DNA of 64,000 nt from Halobacterium wangiae (lineage in GTDB: Archaea; Halobacteriota; Halobacteria; Halobacteriales; Halobacteriaceae). The notes under the pieces are model-generated. The model was not told where the DNA came from. It made no database searches and saw nothing but the letters and a program-made list of their open reading frames with translations. Positions 45,729-55,912 of this stretch are shown here, one piece after another. Both the position numbers and the translations under genes were made by a program. Numbering within the stretch: the first letter of the stretch is position 1; each line of letters begins with the position of its first letter. The stretch spans positions 744,001 to 808,000 of the forward strand of contig NZ_CP089588.1 in the NCBI RefSeq assembly GCF_021249345.1, given 5' to 3'.

Positions 45729-47651
45729 CTACTCGACGAAGTCCGGCTGCGTCCGCTTCTCGCCGACTTCGCTGTCGAGGTGGTCGCGGAACGTCTCGAG
45801 GTCGACGTCGTTGCGCTCGCGCTCCTGGCGGTCGCGCACGGAGACGGTCCCGGCGTCCTCCTCGTCGTCGCCGACGACGAGCATGTACGGGACGTTGTCG
45901 TCGTGGGCCTGCTGGATCTTCCGGCCGACCGTCCAATCGCGGTCCTCGACCTCGACGCGGTAGCCGTCGAGTTCGTTCTTCACGCGGTGGGCGTAGCCGA
46001 GGTTGTCGTCCGTCACCGGGAGGATGCGCACCTGCTCGGGCGCGAGCCACGTCGGGAAGCGGCCGTCGTAGTGCTCGACGAGCACCATGAAGAACCGCTC
46101 GTAGGAGCCGTACAGCGCGCGGTGGATCATCACCGGCTGGTGGGCGTCGTTGTCCGAGCCCGTGTACTCCAGTTCGAAGCGCTCGGGCATGTTGAAGTCG
46201 AGCTGGACCGTCGGGCCGTCCCACGACCGCCCGAGGGCGTCCTCGAACCCGAAGTCGATCTTCGGGCCGTAGAACGCGCCGTCGCCCGGTTCGACGTCGT
46301 AGTCCATCCCCTGCTCCTCGAGGACCGCCTGGAGCTGGCTCTCCGAGCGCTCCCAGATCTCGTCGCTGCCGACGGACTTCTCGGGGCGGGTCGCCAGCGC
46401 CACCTCGTAGTCGAGGTCGAAGGTGTCCAGCACCTCCAGGATGATGTCGATGAGTCGGCGCACCTCCTCCTCGACCTGGTCGGCGCGCGCGAACACGTGG
46501 CCGTCGTCGATGGTGAACGCCCACACCCGACTGAGTCCGGAGAGCTCGCCGCGCTGCTCCTTGCGGTACACCTTGCCGTCCTCGAAGTACCGCACGGGGA
46601 GGTCGCGGTAGCTCCACGACCCCTGGTTGAAGATGGTGGCGTGGCCCGGGCAGTTCATCGGTTTCAACCCGTACTCCTCGTCGTTCACGTCGAGGAGGAA
46701 CATGTCGTCGACGTAGTTGTCGTAGTGGCCGGACTGCTTCCACAGCTCCGTGCGGAACAGGTGCGGGGTCTCGACCTCGTCGTAGCCCATCCCGCGGTTG
46801 AGCTCCTGGACGTACTCCGAGAGCTCACGGAGCACCGTCTTCCCGTTCGGGTGGTACAGCGGGAGGCCGGGACCGGTGACGTCGGGGATGGAGAAGAGGT
46901 CCATCTCGCTGCCGATCTTCCGGTGGTCGCGCTCGGCGGCCTCCGCGCGGCGTTCGAGGTAGTCGTCGAGTTCGTCCTCCGTCGGGAACGCGGTGCCGTA
47001 CACCCGCGTCAGCGTTTCGCGCTCCTCGTCGCCGCGCCAGTAGGCGGCGGAGGTCTCCAGAACCTCGAAGCCACCGATCTCGCCGGTGGACTCGACGTGC
47101 GGGCCACGGCAGAGGTCCTCGAACTCGCCCTGCCGGTAGAAGCTCACGGGGTCCTCGCCCGCGGCCTCGGTCTCCAGGATCTCCCGTTTGAACGGGTTGT
47201 CGTCGTACTCCTCGAGAGCCGTCTCGCGGTCGTACTCGACGCGCTCGACGTCGAGGTCCTCGGCGACGATCTCCTCGGCCTCGTCCTGGATGGCCTCGAG
47301 GTCGTCGGCGTCGAGTTCGACGTTCGCGACGTCGTAGTAGAACCCGTCGTCGGTGTACGGGCCGATGGTGAGTTTGGCGTCGGGGTGGTGGCGCAAGATG
47401 GCCTGCGCGAGGACGTGCGCGGCGGTGTGCCGCAGCACGTCGAGGTACTCCCCGCTGTCCTCGGTGACGATCTCGATCCCGCAGTCCTCGGTCAGGGGGG
47501 TCTCCTTCGAGACGAGTTCGTGGTCGACCTTCCCCGCGACTGTGTCACGGCCGAGGCCGGGCCCAATTTCGTACGCTACGTCCTCGACCGTCGCGCCGGA
47601 CTCCATCTCGAGGGTGGAACCGTCCGGCAGCGTCACAGTGACCGTGCTCAT
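45729..47651 (-). CDS. thrS: Threonyl-tRNA synthetase (bacterial type)
   Basis: ThrS charges tRNA-Thr. The 640 residues are in the bacterial order: TGS domain (1-60, [15 protein letters not shown]), the editing domain with [18 protein letters not shown] and [10 protein letters not shown], the class II core ([23 protein letters not shown]) and the anticodon domain ([14 protein letters not shown]). Most archaea use another editing domain, so this is a transferred type, as known for Halobacterium. The start at 47651 gives [13 protein letters not shown]; a frame reaching 47933 is rejected. Confidence 0.95.
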   Translation of the reverse strand: MSTVTVTLPDGSTLEMESGATVEDVAYEIGPGLGRDTVAGKVDHELVSKETPLTEDCGIEIVTEDSGEYLDVLRHTAAHVLAQAILRHHPDAKLTIGPYTDDGFYYDVANVELDADDLEAIQDEAEEIVAEDLDVERVEYDRETALEEYDDNPFKREILETEAAGEDPVSFYRQGEFEDLCRGPHVESTGEIGGFEVLETSAAYWRGDEERETLTRVYGTAFPTEDELDDYLERRAEAAERDHRKIGSEMDLFSIPDVTGPGLPLYHPNGKTVLRELSEYVQELNRGMGYDEVETPHLFRTELWKQSGHYDNYVDDMFLLDVNDEEYGLKPMNCPGHATIFNQGSWSYRDLPVRYFEDGKVYRKEQRGELSGLSRVWAFTIDDGHVFARADQVEEEVRRLIDIILEVLDTFDLDYEVALATRPEKSVGSDEIWERSESQLQAVLEEQGMDYDVEPGDGAFYGPKIDFGFEDALGRSWDGPTVQLDFNMPERFELEYTGSDNDAHQPVMIHRALYGSYERFFMVLVEHYDGRFPTWLAPEQVRILPVTDDNLGYAHRVKNELDGYRVEVEDRDWTVGRKIQQAHDDNVPYMLVVGDDEEDAGTVSVRDRQERERNDVDLETFRDHLDSEVGEKRTQPDFVE

Positions 47652-47745
47652 ACAGGTGGTTCTTTCGCCGGGAAGCACCCATAAGCCTGTTGAGAGCGGA
47701 CGGCGTGTGAACGCGCCACACACCCCGGCGTCCCCGGTGGCGGCG

Positions 47746-48780
47746 TCAGTTCTCTTGCACGCCCGTTCCCGGGCGGTCGACGGCCTGCAGGTCGACGTGG
47801 CCGGCGGGCATCGGCACGCCCGCGAAGTCGTCGCGGTCGAGCAGCAGCGACCCGTCGAGGTCCGCGTAGTCGAGCAGCGGCGCGAGGTGGGCGGCGGCCG
47901 CGATGCTCGCGTTCGACTCCGCCATGCAGCCACACATCACTTCCAGCCCGTGGGCACGAGCGGTGTGAATCAGGCGCTTGGCTTCCCGGAGGCCGCCGGT
48001 CTTCATCAGCTTCAGGTTCGCGATGTCACAACGGTCCGCGATGTTCGGCACGTCGTCGGCGGTGATGCAGGACTCGTCGGCCGCGATGGGGAGTTTCGAG
48101 CGCTCGTAGACATACTTCAGACCCTCCGTGTGCTCGGCGGGAACGGGCTGTTCGACGAACTCGACGCCGTAGTCGTCGAGCCACTCGATGTTGCGGACGG
48201 CCTCCTTCGGCGTCCACGCCTCGTTGGCGTCCACGCGGAGTGTGGCGTCTGGCGCGGCGTTCCGAACAGTTTCGAGCAGTTCCTCGTCGCGGTCCGTCCC
48301 GAGTTTCACCTTCAGCGTGGTGTAGCCGCGGTCGAGGGCCTCGACGGTCTTCTCGTGCATCGTCTCCGCGTCGTCGATACCGATGGTGTAGGAGGTGTCG
48401 AGGCTGTCCTCGGCGTCGAGTCCCCAGTACTGGTACAGCGGCAGGCCAGCGCGTTTCGCCGCGAGGTCGTGGCAGGCGATGCTGACCGCGGTGCGGGCCG
48501 CGGGGTTGTCCTCGACGACCGTTCGCATCCCGGCCTCGACCTTCGCGACGTTCTCCGGGTCGTCGACGCGTTCGACGACGGCCAGGAGGTCCGGCATGAC
48601 GGCCTCGACGGTGCCGGCCGTCTCGCCGTAGTGCGCGGACGGCCCGGCGGCGCCGATGCCGACGGTCCCCTCGTCGTCGTGGACGCGGACGACCACGACC
48701 TCCGCCGTCGTCTGCGTGCCCCGCGAGATAGTGAACGGGTACTCCAGGGGGAACTCGCGGCGCTCGAACTCGGTGTTCAC
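47746..48780 (-). CDS. dgcA: N-acetyl-D-glutamate racemase-like (enolase superfamily) DgcA
   Basis: The 344-residue enolase-superfamily enzyme is of the dipeptide-epimerase (muconate-lactonizing) type. It shows [14 protein letters not shown] with the KxK acid/base pair, metal ligands in [20 protein letters not shown] and IAADESC, and LKLMKTGG with the second catalytic Lys. It overlaps the upstream DUF1611 gene (GTGA). The DgcN-DgcA pair was described as a D-glutamate breakdown route in marine bacteria. A plain L-Ala-D/L-Glu epimerase is the alternative. The start is the GTG at 48780. Confidence 0.78.
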   Translation of the reverse strand: MNTEFERREFPLEYPFTISRGTQTTAEVVVVRVHDDEGTVGIGAAGPSAHYGETAGTVEAVMPDLLAVVERVDDPENVAKVEAGMRTVVEDNPAARTAVSIACHDLAAKRAGLPLYQYWGLDAEDSLDTSYTIGIDDAETMHEKTVEALDRGYTTLKVKLGTDRDEELLETVRNAAPDATLRVDANEAWTPKEAVRNIEWLDDYGVEFVEQPVPAEHTEGLKYVYERSKLPIAADESCITADDVPNIADRCDIANLKLMKTGGLREAKRLIHTARAHGLEVMCGCMAESNASIAAAAHLAPLLDYADLDGSLLLDRDDFAGVPMPAGHVDLQAVDRPGTGVQEN

Positions 48781-49790
48781 ATGATCACCTCCAGAACGTC
48801 GTCGGTCCCGAAGCGTACCGGGTCGTCGGCCGGCACGCCGATACTGTCCGAGAACTCGGCGACGGCGTCCTCGGCGTCGGCGTCGTCGTCGACGCTCCGC
48901 GTGTTCAACATCCCGGCGGCCACCGGGCTGTCGCTCACCGGCTCCGCGAACGTCTCGTAGCGCTCGGGAAAGGAGTCGACGGGCGGGAGCGCCTGGTCGT
49001 ACCCGTGGACGGAGTCGCGGCCGACCTCGTGGCACAGTACCTGGTAGTCCGGCATCGACCCGTGGACGATGCCCACGGTCACGCCCGAGTACGCGGGGTG
49101 GACGATGCTCCCCTGACCCTCCACGAGCACGTAGTCGTGGTCCTCGGCGGCCTCGACCACCATGCGCTCGACGGCACCGGCGGTGAAGTCCGAAATGACG
49201 CGGTCGACGGGGATGCCCGACCCCTCGATGAGGATGCCCGTCTGTCCGGTCGCGACGAACGCCGCGTCCATCCCGCGCTCCTGGGCCGCCTCGTACAGCT
49301 CCCGGGTGGCGGTCATCTTCCCGACGTTGCAGTCCGTACCGACGGTCGTGACGACGGTGGCGTCGACGTCGGCCGCGACGCCGTCCGACACGCCCAGGTC
49401 CTCGGGTGGCTTGCGGACGTCCCACAGTTCCGCGCCGTGCTCGTCGGCGAGTCCGGCGAACTCCTCGTCCTCGGCGAGGAAGTAGTGGAGGCCGGCGTAG
49501 ACGTCACAGCCACGTTCGAGCGCCGCGCGGACGTCCGGGCGCCAGGACTCCTCGAAGCCGCCGCCGATGGGGGCGACGCCGATGACGAGCGCGTCCACGT
49601 CCGCCTCGACGTCGTCCATCGACGCGACGACGGGAGCGTCCTGGACGTCAGGCAGGGAGTCGTTGACCCGCGTGCCCGCGTTCGTCCGGTCCAGGACCGC
49701 GACGACGTCGTAGTCGGCGTACCGAAGGACGCCGACGGCGGTCTTCGCGTCGTCGGGGAACTTCTCGTGCGCGAGGAGCGCGACCTTCAT
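48777..49790 (-). CDS. dgcN: D-glutamate N-acetyltransferase-like (DUF1611) DgcN
   Basis: DgcN acetylates D-glutamate with acetyl-CoA; DgcA then racemises the product. The 337 residues of the DUF1611 family have a P-loop-like VGTDCNVGKMTATRELYEAA, an N-terminal Rossmann-like part (VALLAHEKFPDDAKTAVGVLRYA) and LVEGQGSIVHPAYSGVTVGI. The paired overlap with the epimerase-type gene is the strongest hint of function; direct proof in archaea is not visible here. Confidence 0.78.
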   Translation of the reverse strand: MKVALLAHEKFPDDAKTAVGVLRYADYDVVAVLDRTNAGTRVNDSLPDVQDAPVVASMDDVEADVDALVIGVAPIGGGFEESWRPDVRAALERGCDVYAGLHYFLAEDEEFAGLADEHGAELWDVRKPPEDLGVSDGVAADVDATVVTTVGTDCNVGKMTATRELYEAAQERGMDAAFVATGQTGILIEGSGIPVDRVISDFTAGAVERMVVEAAEDHDYVLVEGQGSIVHPAYSGVTVGIVHGSMPDYQVLCHEVGRDSVHGYDQALPPVDSFPERYETFAEPVSDSPVAAGMLNTRSVDDDADAEDAVAEFSDSIGVPADDPVRFGTDDVLEVIM

Positions 49791-49838
49791 GCTTCGACCG
49801 TCTCCGTCCGCGCCCTTAAACGTAGCACCGGTGGCAAC

Positions 49839-50720
49839 CTAGAGGAGGGAGAGCGGTACCGTCCAGAACGTGGCGCGAGCGTCGTCGAGTGCGGCCTCCG
49901 GTTTCCCGGTGGCGTCGACCGCCGCGGTGACGTCCGCGTCGAACTCGTCGAGCAGCGTCGACTGCCCGACGACGAACGTACGGTCGGCCTCGACACCTGC
50001 GAGCGCGGCCTGGCACTTCTCGACGTGTTCGCGTATCTGGCTCTCGCGGCGGCGCTCGAAGCGGTCCTGGGAGAACCCGCCCTTCGAGTGGGCTCCCTTC
50101 ACGTCGCTCTCGAACCCCTCGTAGTGGACGCGTTCGTCGCCCTCGAACACCCCGAGCGCGAACAGGTCCGCGCGCACGACGGCGAACGCGTACCGGCCCG
50201 TCGGTGCGAACCACGCCCGCTCGATGCGAGCGCCCTCGTCCCACTCGCAGAACGCCGCCGGCGGGTTCGGCGGGCGGAGCGCTGCGGAGACGACTCCCTC
50301 GCGGTCGCGGACGACGAGACACGGCGCGGCGCGTTCGACGAGCGGTGCGCGGTCCCCGAACGCCTCGCGGACTGCTTCCGGCGGGTCGTCGGGGACGTAG
50401 GCGGTGAGGACGCTCTCCGCGCCGGCTTCGAAGCTGTCCAGCAGCGCGAGCACGCGGTCGCGGCGCTCGCCGCGGAGGTCGGCGCGGCGCCGGAACTCGG
50501 GTTCGGCGTCGTCGCCGCCGGTGCGGTCGACCCGGTCGGTGAGTTCCGTCACGCGGTCCTCGAGTTCGTTGACGCGGCGCTCGGCCGCCTGTCGGTCCCG
50601 GACTGCCTCGCTGCGACGCTCGCTCTCGGCGTCGAGCTGGTTCCGCAGGGACTCGGTCTCGGCCTCCAGTTCCTCGATGCGCTCCTTGAGTTCCGTGCGC
50701 CCGAGGAGGTCGTCCAGCAT
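49839..50720 (-). CDS. Vms1/VLRF1-like release factor, putative peptidyl-tRNA hydrolase
   Basis: The 293 residues start with a coiled coil (about 5-70, ELKERIEELEAETESLRNQL). A beta-rich catalytic domain follows with KGGFSQDRFERRRESQI at about 212. A Gly-Gly-x-Ser-Gln-like loop with a catalytic Gln is the mark of the Vms1/ANKZF1 and eRF1-like group, which cut nascent chains from tRNA on stalled ribosomes. Assignment rests on this motif and layout. It is divergent from the K+ channel gene. Confidence 0.65.
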   Translation of the reverse strand: MLDDLLGRTELKERIEELEAETESLRNQLDAESERRSEAVRDRQAAERRVNELEDRVTELTDRVDRTGGDDAEPEFRRRADLRGERRDRVLALLDSFEAGAESVLTAYVPDDPPEAVREAFGDRAPLVERAAPCLVVRDREGVVSAALRPPNPPAAFCEWDEGARIERAWFAPTGRYAFAVVRADLFALGVFEGDERVHYEGFESDVKGAHSKGGFSQDRFERRRESQIREHVEKCQAALAGVEADRTFVVGQSTLLDEFDADVTAAVDATGKPEAALDDARATFWTVPLSLL

Positions 50721-50841
50721 GGGCCAACCGCGGGTGGCCGCGGGCTTAGGCGTTTCCCCACTCCACGAGCGATGCGCAGCCCGCTCGCACCCCCGGCATT
50801 ACTTTGTTGCGAGCGGTCGAATGAGGAGACAGGACCATCGA

Positions 50842-52500
50842 ATGCGCGAGTTCACGGACATTCGCGGTCTCCACTACCGCGACCTGACGGGACGGCAGCG
50901 CCTCTTGTTCTGGTTCGGCGTCGGTCTCGTCCTGCTCGTCGGCATCTTCACCGTCGTCTACTACTGGGGGATAAACAACCTGGAGAACCAGCCGCGGTCC
51001 ATCTTCCAGGCGTTCAACGTCGTCATCGAGACGATGACCACGACGGGGTACGGCGCCGACTCGCCGTGGTCGACGCCGGCGATGAACGTGTTCGTCGCGC
51101 TGATGCAGGTGACCGGCATCGTCCTCGGGTTCGTCACGCTGCGCATCCTCGTCATCCCGCTGTTCGAGCGGACGCCGCTGAACCTCGACGACCGCCTCAC
51201 CAGCAAGGACGACCACGTCGTCGTCGCGGAGTACGAACGCGACACGGAGGTGTTACTCGACGAACTCGAGGCCCTCGACGTGGACTACGTCCTCGTCGAG
51301 TCCGACGAGGACGAGGCGCTGCGGCTCTCCGACGACGGCTACCAGGCGATCAACGGCGACCCCGAGGACCGCGACGACCTGGACCGCGCGACCATCGAAC
51401 GGGCGTCGCTGCTCATCACGGACGCCGGCGACAGGACGGCGAGCGTGGTCCTCACCGCCCTGGAGGCCAACGAGGACCTCCGCGTGGTCAGTTTCACCGC
51501 GTCGACCCGCCGGAAGGCCGCGCTCGCCGAGGTCGGCGTCGACCGGAGCGTCGCCCCGCACGCGCTCATCGGTCGGCGGCTGGCCGAGAAGGCGACGACG
51601 CCCGTGGCACTCGACGCGCCGTCGGCCGACGACGCGGTCGTGATCCGCGAACTGCTCGTCCGACGGGGGAGCCCGCTGCACGGCGTCAGTGTCCGGGAGT
51701 CGCCGGTCGCCCGCCACCCGGACCTGACGCTCGTCGCAGGGTGGTTCGACGGGGAGTTGCGCCTCCCACCGTCGCCCGAGGACCGCCTCACCCCGAACAC
51801 GGTACTGGTCGTCGCCGGACCGGAGCACTCCGTCGACGAACTCGAGAACGAGGTGGGCAGCGGACGGACGCCGCGAGCGGCGACGCAGTCACAGGTGATC
51901 GTCGCCGGGTTCGGCGAGGGCGGCCAGGAGGCCGTCTCCACGCTCCCGGCGGACGTCCCGGTCACGACCGTCGACCAGTCCGCCGACAGCGGGGCGGACG
52001 TCGTCGGCGACGCGACGGAACCGGAGACGCTCCGGGCGGCCGGCGTCGAGGGCGCGTCGGCGCTGGTCGTCACCGTCGACGACGACGCCACTGCGCTGCT
52101 GACGGTGGCGATGGCACGCTCGCTGTCGGACGACGTCGAGATTCTCGCCCGCGTCACGGACGCCGAGAAGGAGTCCGCGGCGTTCAGGGCGGGGGCCGAC
52201 TACGTGCTCTCCATCCAGCGGGTGTCCGCGCGACTGGTCGCCGCGGAGGTCCACGGCGAGCGCGTGATGGACCCCGCGGGACAGATCCGACTCGTTCGGG
52301 CCGAGGCGGACCGGTTCGTCGATGCGCCGCTGTCGGCAGCGCGTGGGAACACGGAACGCGGCTGGACGGTCGTCGGTGTCGCCCGCGACGGCCGCGTCCT
52401 CACCGACGAGCGCACCGAGATCCGGTCCGGGGACGACGTGTTCGTCGCGGGCAGCGACGACGCTATCCAGCGATTCGAGCGCACCGCCGACCGGAGGTAG
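50842..52500 (+). CDS. Two-helix potassium channel with tandem RCK/TrkA domains
   Basis: The 552 residues have TM1 (about 20-40), the filter TMTTTGYGAD and TM2 (about 75-100), followed by two TrkA-N/TrkA-C units. The first RCK has a degenerate Gly motif (VVVAEYERDTEVL), the second an intact VIVAGFGEGGQEAV. This is the MthK-like K+ channel layout, here gated by RCK domains within one chain. Met at 50821 is a possible earlier start; 50842 is chosen for its spacing from TATA-like TTACTTTG. Confidence 0.88.
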   Translation: MREFTDIRGLHYRDLTGRQRLLFWFGVGLVLLVGIFTVVYYWGINNLENQPRSIFQAFNVVIETMTTTGYGADSPWSTPAMNVFVALMQVTGIVLGFVTLRILVIPLFERTPLNLDDRLTSKDDHVVVAEYERDTEVLLDELEALDVDYVLVESDEDEALRLSDDGYQAINGDPEDRDDLDRATIERASLLITDAGDRTASVVLTALEANEDLRVVSFTASTRRKAALAEVGVDRSVAPHALIGRRLAEKATTPVALDAPSADDAVVIRELLVRRGSPLHGVSVRESPVARHPDLTLVAGWFDGELRLPPSPEDRLTPNTVLVVAGPEHSVDELENEVGSGRTPRAATQSQVIVAGFGEGGQEAVSTLPADVPVTTVDQSADSGADVVGDATEPETLRAAGVEGASALVVTVDDDATALLTVAMARSLSDDVEILARVTDAEKESAAFRAGADYVLSIQRVSARLVAAEVHGERVMDPAGQIRLVRAEADRFVDAPLSAARGNTERGWTVVGVARDGRVLTDERTEIRSGDDVFVAGSDDAIQRFERTADRR

Positions 52501-52547
52501 CGGACGCTGGTCGGCGCTTCGTCCGGCTACGGAACGCGCTGTCGAGG

Positions 52548-52886
52548 TTACACCGCGCCGATGTCCAGCAGGCGGGCCGCGTGCTCGCGTTTCGCCAGCA
52601 GGACCTCCCTGAGCGTCGGTGGGTTCGATACGTCGAGGTCCTCGAGGACGTCCTCCGGAACCGCGAGCGTTCGCTCGGGCACGTCGTCCTCGCCGTGGAC
52701 GGTGAGGTGCGCCGCACCGAGTTTCATCACGAGCGGGAGGTCCGTCCGGGAGAGTCCCGCGTCCGTGGTGTACAGTTGCTCGTTGACCAGCTCGTGCTGG
52801 TCGCGGTTGATCGCCGCGTACCCGCCTGACGCGGGTTCGACGTACAACCGTCCGAGGTAGTAGCCGCTGGAGAAGGCCTCGAACAT
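52548..52886 (-). CDS. DUF5802 family protein
   Basis: The 112 residues begin MFEAFSSGYYLGRLYVEP and include DLPLVMKLGAAHLTVHGED and a C-terminal helix EVLLAKREHAARLLD. I assign it to the haloarchaeal DUF5802 family; function unknown. Convergent with the K+ channel gene. Confidence 0.7.
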   Translation of the reverse strand: MFEAFSSGYYLGRLYVEPASGGYAAINRDQHELVNEQLYTTDAGLSRTDLPLVMKLGAAHLTVHGEDDVPERTLAVPEDVLEDLDVSNPPTLREVLLAKREHAARLLDIGAV

Positions 52887-53001
52887 GTGTGCGAACGTTT
52901 CGCACGGACGGTGATAAGCGCTCCGGGCAACCCTTAAGCCGTCGCGCTATTCGACCGGAGCAGACACCCTTATCCGCTCCGGCCGCTAACTTCGCGTGAA
53001 C

Positions 53002-53652
53002 ATGGACTCCGGGGCACTACTCGACCTTCTCGGGAACGAGAACCGGCGGCGCATCCTGCGCCTGCTGGCTCGCAAACCCTGCTACGTCACCGAGATCTCC
53101 GAGTACATCGACGTCAGCCCCAAGGCCGTCATCGACCACCTCCGCCGGATGGAGGAGGCCGGCCTCGTGGAGTCGCAGGTCGACGACCAGCGCAGGAAGT
53201 ACTTCCACATCGCCGAGAACCTCCGCCTGGAGGTCCGGCTGTCGCCATTCGACTTCGGCGCGAAGTCGGCGTACCCCGCGAGCGCGGACTTCGACCTCGC
53301 GCAGTTCCAGTACGTCTCCGTCCGCGTGGCCGAGCGCCGCGAGAACGACGTCGCGGAGCTCGCCACGAAACTGGAGGAACTGAAGGACCTCGAACGGGAG
53401 CTGTCGCTCACCCAGCGCTGGGTCCAGGGCCAGCTCGCGGACGTCCAGAACAGGCTCGCGGACACCGTCGGCGAGGGGACCGACCGCCTCTACGCGGACG
53501 TGCTCGCGGCGCTCGCGGACGGCGACCGGACCGTGGCCGTCCTCGCCGAGCGCCTCGACGCGCCGGAGGCGCTGGTCGAGGGCGTCCTCGAGACGCTCCG
53601 CGAGCGCGGCGTCGTCGCGGAGACCGACGGCGAGTGGCGCATCACCGAGTAG
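53002..53652 (+). CDS. ArsR-like winged-helix transcription regulator
   Basis: The 216 residues start MDSGALLDLLGNENRRRILRL with an ArsR/HTH_20 domain (about 5-80; PCYVTEISEYIDVSPKAVIDHLRRM). A central helical part follows, and a second helix-turn-helix-like stretch (DAPEALVEGVLETLRERGV) ends the protein, so it may be a two-winged-helix factor. A GTG six bases upstream (52996) is an alternative start. It is upstream of gatD. Confidence 0.85.
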   Translation: MDSGALLDLLGNENRRRILRLLARKPCYVTEISEYIDVSPKAVIDHLRRMEEAGLVESQVDDQRRKYFHIAENLRLEVRLSPFDFGAKSAYPASADFDLAQFQYVSVRVAERRENDVAELATKLEELKDLERELSLTQRWVQGQLADVQNRLADTVGEGTDRLYADVLAALADGDRTVAVLAERLDAPEALVEGVLETLRERGVVAETDGEWRITE

Positions 53653-53687
53653 CAACCTTTTCCTCCGCGCGCTCGGAACTTCGTTGC

Positions 53688-54959
53688 ATGAACGCAGGCG
53701 ACCGCGTGCGCGTCGAACGCGACGGAACGGCCCACGAGGGCGTGCTGTTGCCGTCGGCGTCGCCGGACCACCTCGTCGTCAAACTCGACTCCGGCTACAA
53801 CGTCGGCGTCGACCGCGACGAGGCGACGGTGGACGTACTGGAATCGGGCGTCTTCGACGTCGATGCCGAGGGTGGCGAGGAGGCGGCCTCCGAGGTCGCG
53901 TTCGACGACGGCCTGCCGACGATCGCGCTCATCTCGACCGGCGGCACCATCGCCTCGACGGTGGACTACCGGACGGGTGCGGTGACCGCGCAGTTCGACG
54001 CCGAGGACGTGCTGCGGGCGGTGCCGGACCTCGCGGGCCGCGCGAACTACCGCGGGCGCGTCGTCGCCAACATCCTCTCGGAGAACATGGAGCCGCCGAT
54101 CTGGCAGGAGCTCGCCGAGGCGGTCCACGAGGAGATCGCGGACGGCGCCGACGGCGTCGTCGTGATGCACGGCACGGACACGATGCAGTACTCCGCGAGC
54201 GCGCTCTCCTTCATGCTCGACACGCCCGTCCCGGTCGTGTTCACGGGCAGCCAGCGCTCGGCGGACCGGCCGTCCTCGGACAACGTGATGAACGCCGTCT
54301 GCTCGGTGGAGGCCGCCAAGAGCGACGCCGCCGAGGTGATGGTCTGCATGCACGCCTCGACGAGCGACGACCGGTGTGCGCTCCACCGCGGCACGCGCGT
54401 CCGGAAGAACCACACGAGCCGCCGGGACGCCTTCGAGACGGTCGGCGCGGAGCCCCTGGGCTACGTCGACTACGACGTCGCCAGCGAGGACGCGACCGGC
54501 GAGGCGAGCGGTGTCGAGTACACGAAGCCCTACGCCTCCCGTGGCGAGACGGAACTCGACCTCGACCTGGCCCTGGAGAACGACGTCGAACTCGTGAAGT
54601 TCACGCCCGGGATGGACCCCGCGTTCTTCGAGGCCTGCGAGGGGAAGGCCGGCGTGGTCATCGAGGGGACTGGCCTCGGCCACGTCCACTCGAAGTTCGT
54701 CGACACCGTCGCCGACCTCGTCGACGACGGCACGACGGTCGTGATGACCAGCCAGTGTCTCGAGGGGCGAGTCTGCGACCGCGTCTACGACACGGGCCGG
54801 GACCTCCTCGACGCCGGCGTCGTCGAGGGCGAGGACATGCTCCCGGGCACCGCGAAGGTGAAGCTGATGTGGGCGCTGGCGAACACCGAGAGCGTCGCCG
54901 AGACGATGCACACCCCTATCGCGGGCGAGATCACCGAGCGCTCCGTCCCGTGGGAATGA
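53688..54959 (+). CDS. gatD: Glu-tRNA(Gln) amidotransferase subunit D
   Basis: GatD is the asparaginase-like half of archaeal GatDE, releasing ammonia to convert Glu-tRNA(Gln) to Gln-tRNA. GatE is not in the window. The 423 residues have an N-terminal SH3-like barrel (about 1-70), then TIALISTGGTIASTVDYRTG (first catalytic Thr) and VVVMHGTDTMQYSASAL (second). The start at 53688 (MNAGDRVRVERDG) fits the family. It overlaps the GNAT gene by four bases. Confidence 0.94.
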   Translation: MNAGDRVRVERDGTAHEGVLLPSASPDHLVVKLDSGYNVGVDRDEATVDVLESGVFDVDAEGGEEAASEVAFDDGLPTIALISTGGTIASTVDYRTGAVTAQFDAEDVLRAVPDLAGRANYRGRVVANILSENMEPPIWQELAEAVHEEIADGADGVVVMHGTDTMQYSASALSFMLDTPVPVVFTGSQRSADRPSSDNVMNAVCSVEAAKSDAAEVMVCMHASTSDDRCALHRGTRVRKNHTSRRDAFETVGAEPLGYVDYDVASEDATGEASGVEYTKPYASRGETELDLDLALENDVELVKFTPGMDPAFFEACEGKAGVVIEGTGLGHVHSKFVDTVADLVDDGTTVVMTSQCLEGRVCDRVYDTGRDLLDAGVVEGEDMLPGTAKVKLMWALANTESVAETMHTPIAGEITERSVPWE

Positions 54960-55888
54960 GCCTGGAACTCACGATCCGGCAGGCGGAACTCGACGACCAC
55001 GAGGACGTGGTCGCGTTCACGAGCGAAACGTGGGCCGACCGCCGCGACAGCGGCGACTACATCCCACGCGTCTTCGAGAGCTGGGTCGAGAGCGACGGCC
55101 CGAGCCAGCGCACGCTCGTCGCGGACACCGGCGACGACGTCGCGGGCATCGTCCAGGTCGTCCTGCTCAGCGAGCACGAGGCGTGGGTGCAGGGGATGCG
55201 CGCGAACCCCGACTACCGCGGCTCCGGCGTCGGCCTCGAACTCGCCCACGCGGCCTTCGACTGGGCGCGCGAGCAGGGCGCCACCGTCGCTCGCAACATG
55301 GTGTTCAGCTGGAACGTCATGGGCCTCGGTCACTCGCGAGCGGCGGGGTTCGGCCCCGCGGCGGAGTTCCGGTGGGTCCACCCCGAACCAGACGCCGACG
55401 CCACTACCGACCGCGAGATCACCGACGACGTGAACGCGGCGTGGCGCTACTGGCAGCAGAGCCGCGCTCGCGACGCCCTCCGTGGCCTCGCGCTCCACAC
55501 CGAGGAGTCGTGGGCGCTCGCGGAACTCGCCCGCGACCACCTCGTGGCGGCCCGCGACGAACGCGACGGCCTGCTGGTCGTCCAGGACGACACCACGGGC
55601 ACGCAGGGGTTCACGTTCCGTACCCGCACCTACGAGCGCGAGGACGACGACGGCGACACCCAGACGTGGGTGGAGTACGGCGTCGCCGGCTGGGAGAGCC
55701 AGTCCGCCTGCGAGGATCTGCTCGCCGCTACCGCCCGGGACGCCGCGAGCGTCGGCGCGGACCGCACGCGCGTGCTGATTCCCGAGAGCGTGACGATGGT
55801 GAGCGACGTCGCCGTGACGCGCACGGAGATCGGCGAGGAACCCGACTTCGTGATGGCCGCCGACCTCACGAGCGACTACCGCAGGTAG
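54956..55888 (+). CDS. GNAT family N-acetyltransferase
   Basis: The 310 residues hold one clear GNAT fold at about 6-140 with the acetyl-CoA loop RANPDYRGSGVGLELAHAA. A second, weaker half follows (about 150-310) that may be a decayed GNAT copy, a common two-domain layout. It overlaps the gatD stop (ATGA), so it is coupled to gatD. Substrate unknown. Confidence 0.82.
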   Translation: MSLELTIRQAELDDHEDVVAFTSETWADRRDSGDYIPRVFESWVESDGPSQRTLVADTGDDVAGIVQVVLLSEHEAWVQGMRANPDYRGSGVGLELAHAAFDWAREQGATVARNMVFSWNVMGLGHSRAAGFGPAAEFRWVHPEPDADATTDREITDDVNAAWRYWQQSRARDALRGLALHTEESWALAELARDHLVAARDERDGLLVVQDDTTGTQGFTFRTRTYEREDDDGDTQTWVEYGVAGWESQSACEDLLAATARDAASVGADRTRVLIPESVTMVSDVAVTRTEIGEEPDFVMAADLTSDYRR

Positions 55889-55912
55889 ACCGCCCCACTT
55901 CTTCGAGCGGCC

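Noticed and set aside
49005-52829. A 1274-codon + strand frame across dgcN, the Vms1-like gene and the K+ channel
   Set aside because: GC-rich antisense frames lack stops in halophiles; it is Arg-rich, runs through genes on both strands, and has no domain.
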